Origin: Brevibacterium spongiae
GTDB lineage: Bacteria > Actinomycetota > Actinomycetes > Actinomycetales > Brevibacteriaceae
Assembly: GCF_026168515.1 (NCBI RefSeq)
Contig: NZ_CP093443.1
Location: 2,418,001-2,482,000 of the forward strand
Direction of reading: 5' to 3'
Length of the DNA: 64,000 nt
In this document: in pieces, positions 51,448 through 60,398 of the stretch
Numbering within the stretch: the first letter of the stretch is position 1
Layout of the letters: every line of letters begins with the position of its first letter
Notes under the pieces: generated by a model
What the model was told of the DNA's origin: nothing
What the model saw: the letters and a program-made list of their open reading frames with translations, nothing else
Databases searched by the model: none
Position numbers and translations under genes: made by a program

Positions 51448-51483
51448 GCGAATGCCGCCGGCATGGACACCGACGGCATTCGC
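51448..51483 (-). terminator. Hairpin after pyrG
   Basis: GCGAATGCCG (51448-51457) pairs with CGGCATTCGC (51474-51483), ten base pairs, with a loop that can form a further small stem. It lies 22 nt after the pyrG stop and in front of the NUDIX gene, so NUDIX-xerD may have reduced or separate transcription. Confidence 0.55.
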
Positions 51484-51505
51484 TCACAGATTTGGGCTGC
51501 GTTTC

Positions 51506-53167
51506 TCACTGACGCGCCAGTGCGGCGGCCACGAGGCCGGCGAACAGCGGGTGCGGTGAGGTCGGACGCGACTTCAGCTCGGGGTGAGCCTGCGTCGAGA
51601 CGTAGAACGGGTGGGTCTCGGCGGGCAGTTCGACGAACTCCACGAGCTCACCGTTCGGTGAGGTGCCGGAGAACTCCAGCCCCGCCTCGGCGAGCTGATC
51701 CCGGTAGGTGTTGTTGACCTCGTAGCGGTGACGGTGACGTTCGCTGATCGACGTCGCACCGTAGACTCCGGCGACGACGCTGCCCTCGGTGAGCTTCGCC
51801 TCGTAGGTGCCCAGGCGCATGGTTCCGCCCAGGTCGCCTTCGCCTTCGACGATGGAGAGCTGCTCGGCCATGGTCGCGATGACCGGGACCGTGGTCTCCG
51901 GGTCGAATTCGGAGGAGGAAGCCGCCTCGATGCCGGCGACATTGCGTGCATATTCGATGACCATGCACTGCAGACCCAGGCACAGGCCCAGGGTCGGGAT
52001 GCCGTTGGTGCGGGTGTATTCGAGGGCGCCGAGCTTGCCTTCGATGCCGCGGATGCCGAAGCCGCCGGGCACGCAGATCGCGTCGAGGCCGGCCAGCGCC
52101 TTCGCGGCTCCGGCTTCGGTCTCGCACTCGTCGGACTGGATCCAGCGGACCTTGACCTTCGCGTCGTTGGCGAATCCGCCGTGGCGCAGCGCCTCGGTGA
52201 CCGACAGGTACGCGTCGGGCAGGTCGATGTACTTGCCGACGATGCCGATCGTGACCTCGGTCGACGGGTTGTGCACGCGTTCGAGTACCCAGTCCCACTT
52301 CGTCCAGTCGACGTCGCGGAAGGGCAGGTTGAGGCTGCGGATGACGAAGACGTCGAGGCCCCCGTCGTGGAGGACCTTCGGGATGTCGTAGATGCTCGGG
52401 GCGTCGACGCAGGAGACCACGGCATCGGTTTCGACGTCGCAGGCGCCGGCGATCTTCGCCCGGATCGAATCCGGCAGCTCACGGTCGGAGCGCAGCACGA
52501 TCGCATCGGGCTGGATGCCGATGGAGCGCAGGGTCGCCACCGAGTGCTGGGTCGGCTTCGTCTTCAGCTCTCCCGAGGGCCCGAGGTAGGGCACGAGGGA
52601 GACGTGGATGAAGAACACGTTGTCCCGGCCGATGTCGTGGCGGACCTGACGGGCCGCCTCGAGGAAGGGCTGGGATTCGATATCGCCGACGGTGCCGCCG
52701 ATCTCGGTGATGATGACGTCGGGCCGGTCCGCCTCGGGGCGTTCGGCCTGCGCACGCATGCGCGCCTTGATCTCATCGGTGATGTGCGGGATGACCTGGA
52801 CGGTGTCGCCGAGGTACGCGCCGCGGCGTTCTTTCGCGATGACCGAGGAGTAGACCTGCCCGGTCGTGACGTTCGCGGCGCCGTCGAGGTCGTTGTCGAG
52901 GAAGCGTTCGTAGTGGCCGATGTCGAGATCGGTCTCGGCACCGTCCTCGGTGACGAAGACCTCACCGTGCTGAAAGGGATTCATCGTGCCCGGATCCACA
53001 TTGAGGTAGGGATCCAGCTTCTGCATGGCCACGGTGAGGCCGCGCTGAGTGAGCAGATGACCGAGGCTCGAGGCCGTCAGCCCCTTGCCCAACGAGGAGG
53101 CGACGCCTCCCGTGACGAAGATGTGCTTTGCCGTATGTGTGCCACCAGGGCCAGTTCGATTCACCAC
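51506..53167 (-). CDS. pyrG: CTP synthase
   Basis: 553 residues from the GTG at 53167, eight bases after an extended -10 element (leaderless mRNA is likely); a GTG at 53197 overlapping the previous stop (GTGA) is the alternative. [22 protein letters not shown] is the synthase P-loop, [38 protein letters not shown] follows, and the class I glutamine amidotransferase domain has [15 protein letters not shown] with the nucleophile Cys and [20 protein letters not shown]. It aminates UTP to CTP using glutamine. Confidence 0.97.
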   Translation of the reverse strand: MVNRTGPGGTHTAKHIFVTGGVASSLGKGLTASSLGHLLTQRGLTVAMQKLDPYLNVDPGTMNPFQHGEVFVTEDGAETDLDIGHYERFLDNDLDGAANVTTGQVYSSVIAKERRGAYLGDTVQVIPHITDEIKARMRAQAERPEADRPDVIITEIGGTVGDIESQPFLEAARQVRHDIGRDNVFFIHVSLVPYLGPSGELKTKPTQHSVATLRSIGIQPDAIVLRSDRELPDSIRAKIAGACDVETDAVVSCVDAPSIYDIPKVLHDGGLDVFVIRSLNLPFRDVDWTKWDWVLERVHNPSTEVTIGIVGKYIDLPDAYLSVTEALRHGGFANDAKVKVRWIQSDECETEAGAAKALAGLDAICVPGGFGIRGIEGKLGALEYTRTNGIPTLGLCLGLQCMVIEYARNVAGIEAASSSEFDPETTVPVIATMAEQLSIVEGEGDLGGTMRLGTYEAKLTEGSVVAGVYGATSISERHRHRYEVNNTYRDQLAEAGLEFSGTSPNGELVEFVELPAETHPFYVSTQAHPELKSRPTSPHPLFAGLVAAALARQ

Positions 53168-53175
53168 GGGATTTG

Positions 53176-53184
53176 ATTCTATCA
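53176..53184 (-). promoter_or_regulatory. Extended -10 element of pyrG
   Basis: TGATAGAAT on the minus strand, followed by eight bases and then GTG. No good -35, which is typical of extended -10 promoters. Confidence 0.5.
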
Positions 53185-53193
53185 AAGTCCGGC

Positions 53194-54330
53194 TCACGAA
53201 TCCGTGCCGGCTTCGACCTCGGCGTACAGGTCGAGCAGCGTTTCGGAGATCGCGGCCCCGTTGCTGACGTCGATGACCCGCTTCTTCGCCGCTACGGCGG
53301 AGGTGCCGCGGCCGGCGGGGTCGTCGAGAAGATGATTGATCTCACGCAGCAGACCCTCGGTGTCGTCGGCTTCGACGGTCTTCGCGGCCTCTCCCCAGAT
53401 GCCTCCGCGGCGTTCGCTGCCGATGAACACTGCGGGCTTCGACAGCTGCATGAGGTCTTCGTGGGACAGTCCGGTCATCGTCTCGCTGGCGATGACGACA
53501 TCGGCGGCCGCGGCCACATCGACGAGGTCGCCGGCGGGGGCGACGAGGACGCCGCGGTCGGCGAACTCGCGGGCCACTGTCGATCGGTCCTTGCCGGTGC
53601 CGGTGAGCGCGAAGACGACGTTGCGGTCGCGACGTCGGCTGTTGATCTGGTCGGCGGCGTCGAGCACCGTCGCCAGGGCAGTGTGGTCGCGCAGGGCGAT
53701 GGGGCTGGCGACCATCCAGGTGCCTTCTCCGATGCCGAGTTCGCGGCGGACTTCGGCCCGCGGGGTGCGCACCGTGAGGTCGACGTCGATGTCCGGGTGG
53801 ACGAGTTCGGCGCGTTCGACGACCGGGACCCGCCCGCTGAAGTAGTCGACGACGGGTTCGGTCGTGCCGAGGACCGCGGTGGCGGTGCGCCCGACGATCT
53901 CGGCACCGGTCTTCTCGATGACGTTGGCGGAGTCGAAGGACTCGATCGTGGCGACGACCTTCGGGTGCATGCGGGCGGGCAGACCGGTGAAGGCCAGCCC
54001 GGACAGCGTCGCCGCGTGCAGTCCGTGCGCGTGGACGATGTCCACGTGCTGGTAGTACTTGTGCAGAGTGAAGGCGGTGTTGGGGTCGGCCATGCTGAAG
54101 CGTCTGCGGGCCGCGAGTTCGATCTCGCGGAATTCGCCTGACAGCTCTTCGGGGACTCCGAAGGTGCCCAGCAGCGACCGGTGTGCGGCGACGGCGACCT
54201 TGAAGCCGGCGCGGAGGTGACCGAGCACGGCGAGCTTCGCCACTTCGACGACAGGGCCGGTGGTGTCGGCGAGCACGTGCAGAATCCTCGTGTCTGCGCT
54301 CAGTGGGTTGACCTCGCCGGATTCGCTCAT
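53194..54330 (-). CDS. Glycosyltransferase-like protein (GT4-type)
   Basis: 378 residues. [18 protein letters not shown] near residue 105 and a Rossmann C-terminal half ([21 protein letters not shown], then [20 protein letters not shown] near 285) fit the GT-B fold, but the canonical E-x7-E donor motif is not obvious. It may be a divergent or inactive partner of the adjacent glycosyltransferase. AGAGGA lies seven bases before the ATG. Donor and acceptor are unknown; the murJ neighbourhood suggests envelope work. Confidence 0.75.
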   Translation of the reverse strand: MSESGEVNPLSADTRILHVLADTTGPVVEVAKLAVLGHLRAGFKVAVAAHRSLLGTFGVPEELSGEFREIELAARRRFSMADPNTAFTLHKYYQHVDIVHAHGLHAATLSGLAFTGLPARMHPKVVATIESFDSANVIEKTGAEIVGRTATAVLGTTEPVVDYFSGRVPVVERAELVHPDIDVDLTVRTPRAEVRRELGIGEGTWMVASPIALRDHTALATVLDAADQINSRRRDRNVVFALTGTGKDRSTVAREFADRGVLVAPAGDLVDVAAAADVVIASETMTGLSHEDLMQLSKPAVFIGSERRGGIWGEAAKTVEADDTEGLLREINHLLDDPAGRGTSAVAAKKRVIDVSNGAAISETLLDLYAEVEAGTDS

Positions 54331-54363
54331 TTCCTCATCCTCTACTTTCGTTCGACGCTGCTT

Positions 54364-55536
54364 CTAGCCTACCTGGGCAGACACGAGTTCCGTGTAAATG
54401 CCTGCGAGTTCTTCAGCGACTTCCCTCTCTCCGGGAAGCGTCGCTCCGCGTGCCTTGGCCAGGGCTGCGAGTTCGGCCCGGCGGGCGGGGTCACCGGCGA
54501 GTTCGGCGACTGCTTCGGCGAGGGCCCGGTCGTCGTCATCGGGCACGAGGATGCCTGCCTCGCCGACGAGTTCGGGGGTGCCGCCGGTCGCGGTCGACAC
54601 GATCGCCTGACCCGAGATCAGCGCCTCCTGGAGGACGAGCGCGCGGGCCTCCCACACGCTCGTGAGCACGTAGATGTCCGCGGCTGCCGCGAGTTCGGCG
54701 ATATCGCTGCGGGCGCCGAGGAAATGCAGAGGAGCGATCGCCGAGGCGGCCCGCAGCTCATCGTATTGAGCGCGGATCTCGCCGAGCACCGCCTCATCGG
54801 CGGCACCGGCGATGAGCACGACCAGTGACGGGTCGTGAGCGTTGGAGTCACCGAGGCGGTTCTTCTCCTCGCCGAGGCGGCCGAGCGCGCGCACGAGCAT
54901 CGGGTAGTTCTTCTGCGGAGCGATCCGTCCGACGGCGAGCACGATGACTGCGCCCTCGTCGAAGCCGTAGGTCTGAGCGAGGCGAGCACGGGTGGCGGCG
55001 GCCGCCTCGGTGCTCACCGGGGTGACCTCCGGTGCTGCGGCAGGCAGGAACCGGGCATCACGCGCGCCGAGGTCCCGGGCACGGGCGACGAGGTCGGTGC
55101 TGGCGCCGAGGACGAGGTCGGCGCCGCGGGCGAGCATCGTCTCCACTCGGGTTTCGACCTTTCCGCGCAGTCCCTGGCCGGTGGCCTGGTTGTGGAGGCT
55201 GAGGACGAAGAGCGGACGGTTGCGCAGGGTGCGCAGCGTCAGCTGGGTGATGAGTCCGGCGCGGAACCCGTGGGCGTGGACGATCTCGGGGTCGAAGCTG
55301 CGCAGCAGGCTCCGCTGCCGTCGGACCAGGGCGGCGTCGGTGGCTCCGATGCCGGTGCCGAGTTCGAGCACGGCGAAGCGGACTCCCGGCAGCAGGGAGA
55401 ACCCGAAGTGCTCGTCGGTGGCGGCGGGGCCGATGACGCCGATCTCATGACCGGCGGCGGCGAGGTCGCGGGCCAGCGCCCTGACATGGGTGCCGACTCC
55501 CCCGGTGGAGGTGCCGATGGTGAAGACGATCCTCAT
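54364..55536 (-). CDS. Glycosyltransferase family 4
   Basis: 390 residues. N-terminal RIVFTIGTSTGGVGTHVRALARDLAAAGH with the GGVGTH acceptor motif, VHAHGFRAGL near residue 88, GRIAPQKNYPML near 210, and the E-x7-E in WEARALVLQEAL near 303 are typical GT4 features; TGGTPELVGEAG follows. It transfers a sugar to an envelope acceptor of unknown identity. ATG overlaps the murJ stop by 4 nt (ATGA). Confidence 0.93.
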   Translation of the reverse strand: MRIVFTIGTSTGGVGTHVRALARDLAAAGHEIGVIGPAATDEHFGFSLLPGVRFAVLELGTGIGATDAALVRRQRSLLRSFDPEIVHAHGFRAGLITQLTLRTLRNRPLFVLSLHNQATGQGLRGKVETRVETMLARGADLVLGASTDLVARARDLGARDARFLPAAAPEVTPVSTEAAAATRARLAQTYGFDEGAVIVLAVGRIAPQKNYPMLVRALGRLGEEKNRLGDSNAHDPSLVVLIAGAADEAVLGEIRAQYDELRAASAIAPLHFLGARSDIAELAAAADIYVLTSVWEARALVLQEALISGQAIVSTATGGTPELVGEAGILVPDDDDRALAEAVAELAGDPARRAELAALAKARGATLPGEREVAEELAGIYTELVSAQVG

Positions 55537-57296
55537 GAGTCTTCCTCCCTGTCGTCTCGGGTGTTCGGGGTGTGGGCGGTGTCGACTCGGTTCGTCGGGG
55601 CGATGTCTCCCCCGTGTTCCGTGACGGGGACCTCACCGCCGTCGCCGCGGTTGCGGTCGGCGAGCAGACTGCGGATCTCGCCGAGGAAGCCGCGGTCGAT
55701 GACGAGCACGATGAGTGCGAAGATCACACAGCCCAGCAGCGCGGCGGCGATGCCTGCGAGCACTGCCGAGCTCGCCGAGTTGTCGAGCAGTCCCCCGAGC
55801 CACTGTGAGGTGACGATGCCGGCAGCACCGGCGACGACGGCGGCACCGAGGGCGAGGAGGGCGCGACGACCGACCAGCGCGATGCCTGTGGGTCCGAGGA
55901 CGCGGCGGATGGATACGAGGAGGAAGCCGCCGGCCACACTCATACCGAGCACGTATCCGCAGCAGATGGCGACCAGAGTCAGACCCGGGTCCCCGTTCGC
56001 GTCCGTTGCGACGATGGCGACGATCATGCCGACGATGACGAGGAGCCACCCGGTCGTCGTGGCCACCGCCGAATGGCGGGAACGCTCCACGGCGTAGAAC
56101 ACGCGGGTGCCCCAGGCGACGAACGACCAGCCGGGAACCGCGAGGGCCATGACCATGATCGCGCGGGCCATCGAGTCGAAGGGCACCGAGGCGACGTCCT
56201 TGGCCGCATCGATCGCGGTGAAGAAGGTCTGCAGAGGGCTTGCGGCCGAGAGCAGGATGACGGCCCCGAGTCCGCCGATGGTGAGGATGAGCGCGGTCGT
56301 CGTCGACGTCACTGCCCGCAGGCGAACCCCGGCCTGGGCACGGTCGGTCTCGGTCGCCTCGGTGTCGGTGGATCGTCCCACCCAGGTCGACAGGGCGGGG
56401 AACATCACGGTGGCAACCGGCACGGCCAGCACCGCATAGGGCAGGAGATAGACGGCGTTGATGTAGCTGAAGAGGACGAACGTGCCCTTGCCGCCCGAGT
56501 GGTTCGACAGAGTCAGGGTCGCGAGCACCGCCGCCTGCTGTGCGAGCAGAGCCGCCATTCCGGCGCCGGCCAGACGCAGCGCACGGTGGGCGACTCCGGG
56601 TGGGAACGAGTAGGTGGGGCGCAGCTTCAGTCCCGTCGACGACATCGGCAGAGCCAAGGGCAGGGCGAGTGCCGCGACGCCGAGGGTCGTGCCCCAACCG
56701 AGCCAGCCGAGGTGCGACTGCCAGGTGTCGTCGTTGCCGCCGACGCCTGCGTAGGCGATGTAGCAGCCGATGACGACGAGGCTGGACAGCAGCGGTGCGA
56801 ACGCCGGCCAGAGGAACTTCCGGTGCGCCTGGAGCACGCCGGTGAGCACTGCGCCGATGCCGTAGAGGACGAGCTGCGGGGAGAACATGAGCAGCAGCTG
56901 CGCGGTCGCGTGGATCTCGGAATCGGTGGTCTTCGCGTCGACGAGGAGGTTCGCGATGGGTTCGGCGAACACGGCGAGCAGGATCGACAGAGGCAGGGTG
57001 ACGCTGATGGCCCAGGTCAGCAGCCCGGAAGCGATCCTCCCCGCCGTCTCCCGGTCCGAGCGGGCCAGTGGGATCGCGAGCAGCGGGATGACGGCCCCGG
57101 CCAGGGCTCCGCCGGCGACGACCTCGAAGAGGATGTTCGGGACCTGGTTCGCACTCTGGTAGGCGGTGCCGACAGTGCCGGCGCCGACGGTCGGTGAGAA
57201 CACCAACCAGCGGAGGAAACCGACGAGTCGGGTGATGAGGGTGATGATCGAGACGAGCAGCGCCGTGGAGGCGAGGACTCGAACGAGCTTGCTCAC
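55533..57296 (-). CDS. murJ: Lipid II flippase MurJ (MviN)
   Basis: 587 residues from a GTG; about fourteen hydrophobic helices. TLITRLVGFLRWLVFSP, SANQVPNILFEVVAGGALAGAVIPLL and the second half with AVLAVPVATVMFPALSTW are typical MurJ segments. It flips lipid II to the outer face. A short basic loop and acidic tail are present; the pseudokinase-PASTA extension of mycobacterial MviN is absent. GTG overlaps the upstream gene's stop. Confidence 0.94.
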   Translation of the reverse strand: MSKLVRVLASTALLVSIITLITRLVGFLRWLVFSPTVGAGTVGTAYQSANQVPNILFEVVAGGALAGAVIPLLAIPLARSDRETAGRIASGLLTWAISVTLPLSILLAVFAEPIANLLVDAKTTDSEIHATAQLLLMFSPQLVLYGIGAVLTGVLQAHRKFLWPAFAPLLSSLVVIGCYIAYAGVGGNDDTWQSHLGWLGWGTTLGVAALALPLALPMSSTGLKLRPTYSFPPGVAHRALRLAGAGMAALLAQQAAVLATLTLSNHSGGKGTFVLFSYINAVYLLPYAVLAVPVATVMFPALSTWVGRSTDTEATETDRAQAGVRLRAVTSTTTALILTIGGLGAVILLSAASPLQTFFTAIDAAKDVASVPFDSMARAIMVMALAVPGWSFVAWGTRVFYAVERSRHSAVATTTGWLLVIVGMIVAIVATDANGDPGLTLVAICCGYVLGMSVAGGFLLVSIRRVLGPTGIALVGRRALLALGAAVVAGAAGIVTSQWLGGLLDNSASSAVLAGIAAALLGCVIFALIVLVIDRGFLGEIRSLLADRNRGDGGEVPVTEHGGDIAPTNRVDTAHTPNTRDDREEDS

Positions 57297-58162
57297 ACGC
57301 CCTCGCGGCCGAAGGAGTCGATCTCCCGCAGGCCCGGGGTCGACTCGATGACGGAGGTGAAGGACACCTTCTCGCTGGCCAGGGTGAGCCCGGCGAGCAC
57401 GGCGAGGATGAGGCGTCTCTGTGCAGGACTCGCGGTCTCGGACAGGATCACGCCGATTGCCGCGCCCAGGGCGTTCGCGCCGGTGTCTCCGAGCATGACC
57501 TCTCCGGCGAGGTCATCGGGCCAGGCCGCGGCGGTGGCCCCGGCGATCGCACCGGACTGTGCCCAGGACACGCGCCGTTCGTGGTCGGTGAAGGCCAGGG
57601 TGAGCGTCCCTGCTTTGAGGGCGCGACCAGGCCGCAGGTCGAGGAGGTTGAAGAGGTTCGCCGATCCGGCGATGACTCCCCCGGTGACGACGATGTCCGT
57701 GGCTGTCGCATACCAGGCGCGTCCAGCCTCGGTCCGGTCGTGTCCGAAGAGCCCGGTCGGGCGGGGGCGGCCGCGCAGGATCGCGGCGGCCGCGATCGAG
57801 GCCAGCGGAATGCCGGTGACCTTGATCGCCCCGGTCGTGATCTCTCCGCGGGCGAGTGCGGACAGGTGCCCGCGCAGTCCCTTGGAGGACCCGGATTCGC
57901 AGAAGTCGTCCACTGCGCCGAGGCCGCCTGCCGTGGCCGTGGCCAGCAGGGTCGCTGTCCGCTGCCGGGGATCTTCGATGAGCGCTCCCCCGGCCAGGAG
58001 TCCGGCGGTCACTGCCGGTCCTTCGATGAGGGAGACCTCGCGGCCTGCGTGGTTGGTGCGCACCACGTTCTGCTGGGTGCGCAGTCGGGAGGCGAGCACG
58101 GCCTTCGTGGCAGTGAATCCGAGAAGTCCGGCCACGGCTGTGCTGACGATGGAGCGGATCAT
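57293..58162 (-). CDS. MraY/WecA-like membrane protein (polyprenyl-phosphate glycosyl-1-P transferase fold)
   Basis: 289 residues and several hydrophobic helices. GGLGAVDDFCESGSSKG near residue 78 resembles the DDxxK region, SANLFNLLDLRPGRALKAG near 168 the NxxNLxDGxDG loop, and VMLGDTGANALGAAIG near 215 the MGDTGSLALG segment. The second Asp of the DGxDG loop is replaced (DLRPGR), so catalysis is uncertain. Gene position between murJ and steB is suggestive of envelope glycan synthesis. ATG overlaps the steB stop (ATGA). Confidence 0.75.
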   Translation of the reverse strand: MIRSIVSTAVAGLLGFTATKAVLASRLRTQQNVVRTNHAGREVSLIEGPAVTAGLLAGGALIEDPRQRTATLLATATAGGLGAVDDFCESGSSKGLRGHLSALARGEITTGAIKVTGIPLASIAAAAILRGRPRPTGLFGHDRTEAGRAWYATATDIVVTGGVIAGSANLFNLLDLRPGRALKAGTLTLAFTDHERRVSWAQSGAIAGATAAAWPDDLAGEVMLGDTGANALGAAIGVILSETASPAQRRLILAVLAGLTLASEKVSFTSVIESTPGLREIDSFGREGV

Positions 58163-59151
58163 TGCGGCTCCTCCTTCTTCGACTCGTCGGTCTTCTTCTC
58201 ATCGGTCTTCGCGGGCAGGATCCCCTCCGCGTCGTCGGCAAACCCGTAATGTCCGTGGGTGCCGGATTCGCCGGCGGCCAGAGCGCGCACGGTGATGACG
58301 GGGCCGGCGCCGAGGCCGAGTCCGTCGACGGTGCTGGCACGCGATTTCTCCGTCCGCAGCACGTTGACGAGTCCGTTCTGCGCCGATCCCGCGTCACCGG
58401 CGACGACCACCGAGTCGGCTTCGGAGGTCAGTGTGGTGACGAAGTCGGTCACTAGGGTCCGGGTGGCTTTGTCGTCGGTGGCCTGCGGGCTCGGCTTCGT
58501 CTCCTCGGCCAAGGTCGAGTTCTCGTCGTCGACGACGATGAACAGCGATGTCGTCTTGTGGTCGGTGTCGGTGCGCAGACGGTCGGCGTCGACGAATGCA
58601 TCGTAGAGTTTCGAGGACTTCTTCGTTGCGGCCTCGCGGTCGGCCTCGTCTTCGAGCATCGAGGCTTCACCGGTGAGCGCGATGACCAGGGCGGCGCGGA
58701 CCGCTGTGGAGTCGTCCTTCGGCAGGCCCGGCACGATCGTGCGCAGCTGTTTGAGGAAGGACGAGGAGTTGTCGACGGTCAGCGTGTTCGGGACGAAGGA
58801 GACGTCCCCGGCGATCGTGCCGTCGGCTTCCTTGACCCGGTTGCTCACCTCTTCGACCTGCTCCGGGTCGGCTTCGGGTCCGGCGATGATGCTCACTTCT
58901 CGGTCTTTGAGTATGCCGTCGATGAGTTCCGGGGCGGCAGCGGTGACGAACTCGTTCTGCTTGTCGATATTGCCCTTGGCGGCGTCAAGGTTCGTCCGCA
59001 GAGTGTCGCGGTCGCTGCGCAGAGCGTCGACCTGGCTCTGCAGGGATTCTCCGATCGGCTCCTTCAGCGGTCCGGCGCCGAGGACGATGCCCACGGCCAG
59101 GGCGAGGAACACCGAGACGAGGGAGACGAGGTGGTAGCGGAAGTCAATCAC
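58159..59151 (-). CDS. steB: SteB/MctB-type copper-transporter-annotated envelope protein
   Basis: 330 residues from a GTG. One N-terminal membrane helix (YHLVSLVSVFLALAVGIVLGAG), a coiled-coil segment (about 35-70), a globular extracytoplasmic part and a Lys/Glu-rich tail match the SteB/MctB family. In mycobacteria it is named a copper transporter; in corynebacteria SteA-SteB act in cell separation. It directly follows steA with a GTGA overlap, as in those genomes. Confidence 0.9.
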   Translation of the reverse strand: MIDFRYHLVSLVSVFLALAVGIVLGAGPLKEPIGESLQSQVDALRSDRDTLRTNLDAAKGNIDKQNEFVTAAAPELIDGILKDREVSIIAGPEADPEQVEEVSNRVKEADGTIAGDVSFVPNTLTVDNSSSFLKQLRTIVPGLPKDDSTAVRAALVIALTGEASMLEDEADREAATKKSSKLYDAFVDADRLRTDTDHKTTSLFIVVDDENSTLAEETKPSPQATDDKATRTLVTDFVTTLTSEADSVVVAGDAGSAQNGLVNVLRTEKSRASTVDGLGLGAGPVITVRALAAGESGTHGHYGFADDAEGILPAKTDEKKTDESKKEEPQ

Positions 59152-60383
59152 GGATTCAGTCCTTGGATGAGGCCGGCGGATTCGGTGGCGGCCGCGGGGT
59201 CCCCGCCGAAGAGGGAGCCGATCCAGCCGAAGAGGCCGTCGAGTTGTGCGCCGATGAGGCCGAGGAAGGTCTGCCCGGCCGAGGTCGCGGTCAGTGCCAC
59301 GCCGAGGGCGACGAGGCCGGCGATGATGAGCACGGCCAGCTGCAGGCTGGAGATGCGCTGCCGGTAGAGCAGGGATACGCCCTTGGCGTCGATGAGCTTC
59401 GAGCCCACGCGCAGGCGGGTGATGAAGGTCGAGGCCATTCCCTTGCGGCCCTTGTCGAGGAATTCCATGACCGTGTCATGGGTGCCCACGGCGACGATGA
59501 GTTCGGCTCCTTTGTCATCGGCGAGCAGCATGGCGATGTCCTCGCTGGTGCCCGAGGCGGCGAAGGCCACACAGTCGACGCCGAGGGCTCTGACCCTCTC
59601 GGTGCCCGGTGCGTTGCCGTCCCTGTAGGCGTGGACGACGATCTCGGCTCCGGAGGTCAGGGCGGTGTCGGACACGGAGTCCATATCGCCGACGATCATG
59701 TCGGGTCGGTAGCCGGCTTCGATGATCGCATCGGCGCCGCCGTCGACGCCGATGAGCAGCGGCCGGTATTCGCGGATATAGGAGGCCAGCATCGCCAGAT
59801 CCTCCTTGTAGTGGTACCCGCGGACGACGATGAGCACATGTCGGTCGGTGAACGTCGTCTTCACGTCCGGCACGACGAGTTCGGCGGAGAGCAGATCGGA
59901 GTCCTTGCGGATGTATTCGATCGTATTGTCGATGAAGTCCACGAGCACGGAGTTCATTCCGGCTTCGGCCGCGTGCATATCATCGGCGATCGTCTCGGCC
60001 GTCTGCAGGACTCCCGTGGCCACTTCGTCCTCGCCGAGGAAGACGGTGGCCCCGTCGATGGAGATCTCCGCGTTCTCGTCGACGGCATCGAAGATCTCTG
60101 CGCCGACGGCGTCGATGAGGGGGATGCCGGCGTCGACGATGATGCTCGGGCCGAGGTTCGGGTAGCGGCCGGAGATCGATTTGTCGGCGTTGATCACCGC
60201 AGCCGGTCGGCAGGCGACGAGGGCTTCGGCGGAGATGCGGTCGATGTCGGAGTGTTTGATGACCGCGATATCGCCTGCTTGGAGGCGTTTCGTCAGGTTC
60301 TTCGTGCGTCGGTCCAGGCGGGCAGGGGCGGGACCGGACCGGGTCGGTGCGGTGGGATTGTCGCGATGTCTACGCACTTTCAT
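59148..60383 (-). CDS. steA: SteA, thiamine-pyrophosphokinase-fold cell-separation protein
   Basis: 411 residues. The TPK-like core GVDGGADAIIEAGYRPDMIVGDMDSV near residue 212 is unmistakable, followed by SGTSEDIAMLLADDKGAELIVAVG. A C-terminal membrane helix (about 340-365) anchors it with the tail outside or in the membrane. In corynebacteria SteA with SteB activates peptidoglycan cleavage at septa. It sits between recN (15 nt) and steB, exactly as in the mycobacterial order Rv1697-Rv1698. Confidence 0.92.
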   Translation of the reverse strand: MKVRRHRDNPTAPTRSGPAPARLDRRTKNLTKRLQAGDIAVIKHSDIDRISAEALVACRPAAVINADKSISGRYPNLGPSIIVDAGIPLIDAVGAEIFDAVDENAEISIDGATVFLGEDEVATGVLQTAETIADDMHAAEAGMNSVLVDFIDNTIEYIRKDSDLLSAELVVPDVKTTFTDRHVLIVVRGYHYKEDLAMLASYIREYRPLLIGVDGGADAIIEAGYRPDMIVGDMDSVSDTALTSGAEIVVHAYRDGNAPGTERVRALGVDCVAFAASGTSEDIAMLLADDKGAELIVAVGTHDTVMEFLDKGRKGMASTFITRLRVGSKLIDAKGVSLLYRQRISSLQLAVLIIAGLVALGVALTATSAGQTFLGLIGAQLDGLFGWIGSLFGGDPAAATESAGLIQGLNP

Positions 60384-60398
60384 GGTCCGCCCATTCTC

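Noticed and set aside
51728-53176. 482-codon plus-strand frame across pyrG
   Set aside because: Exactly antisense to CTP synthase and composed of repeated Asp/Val/Arg/Gly; shadow.
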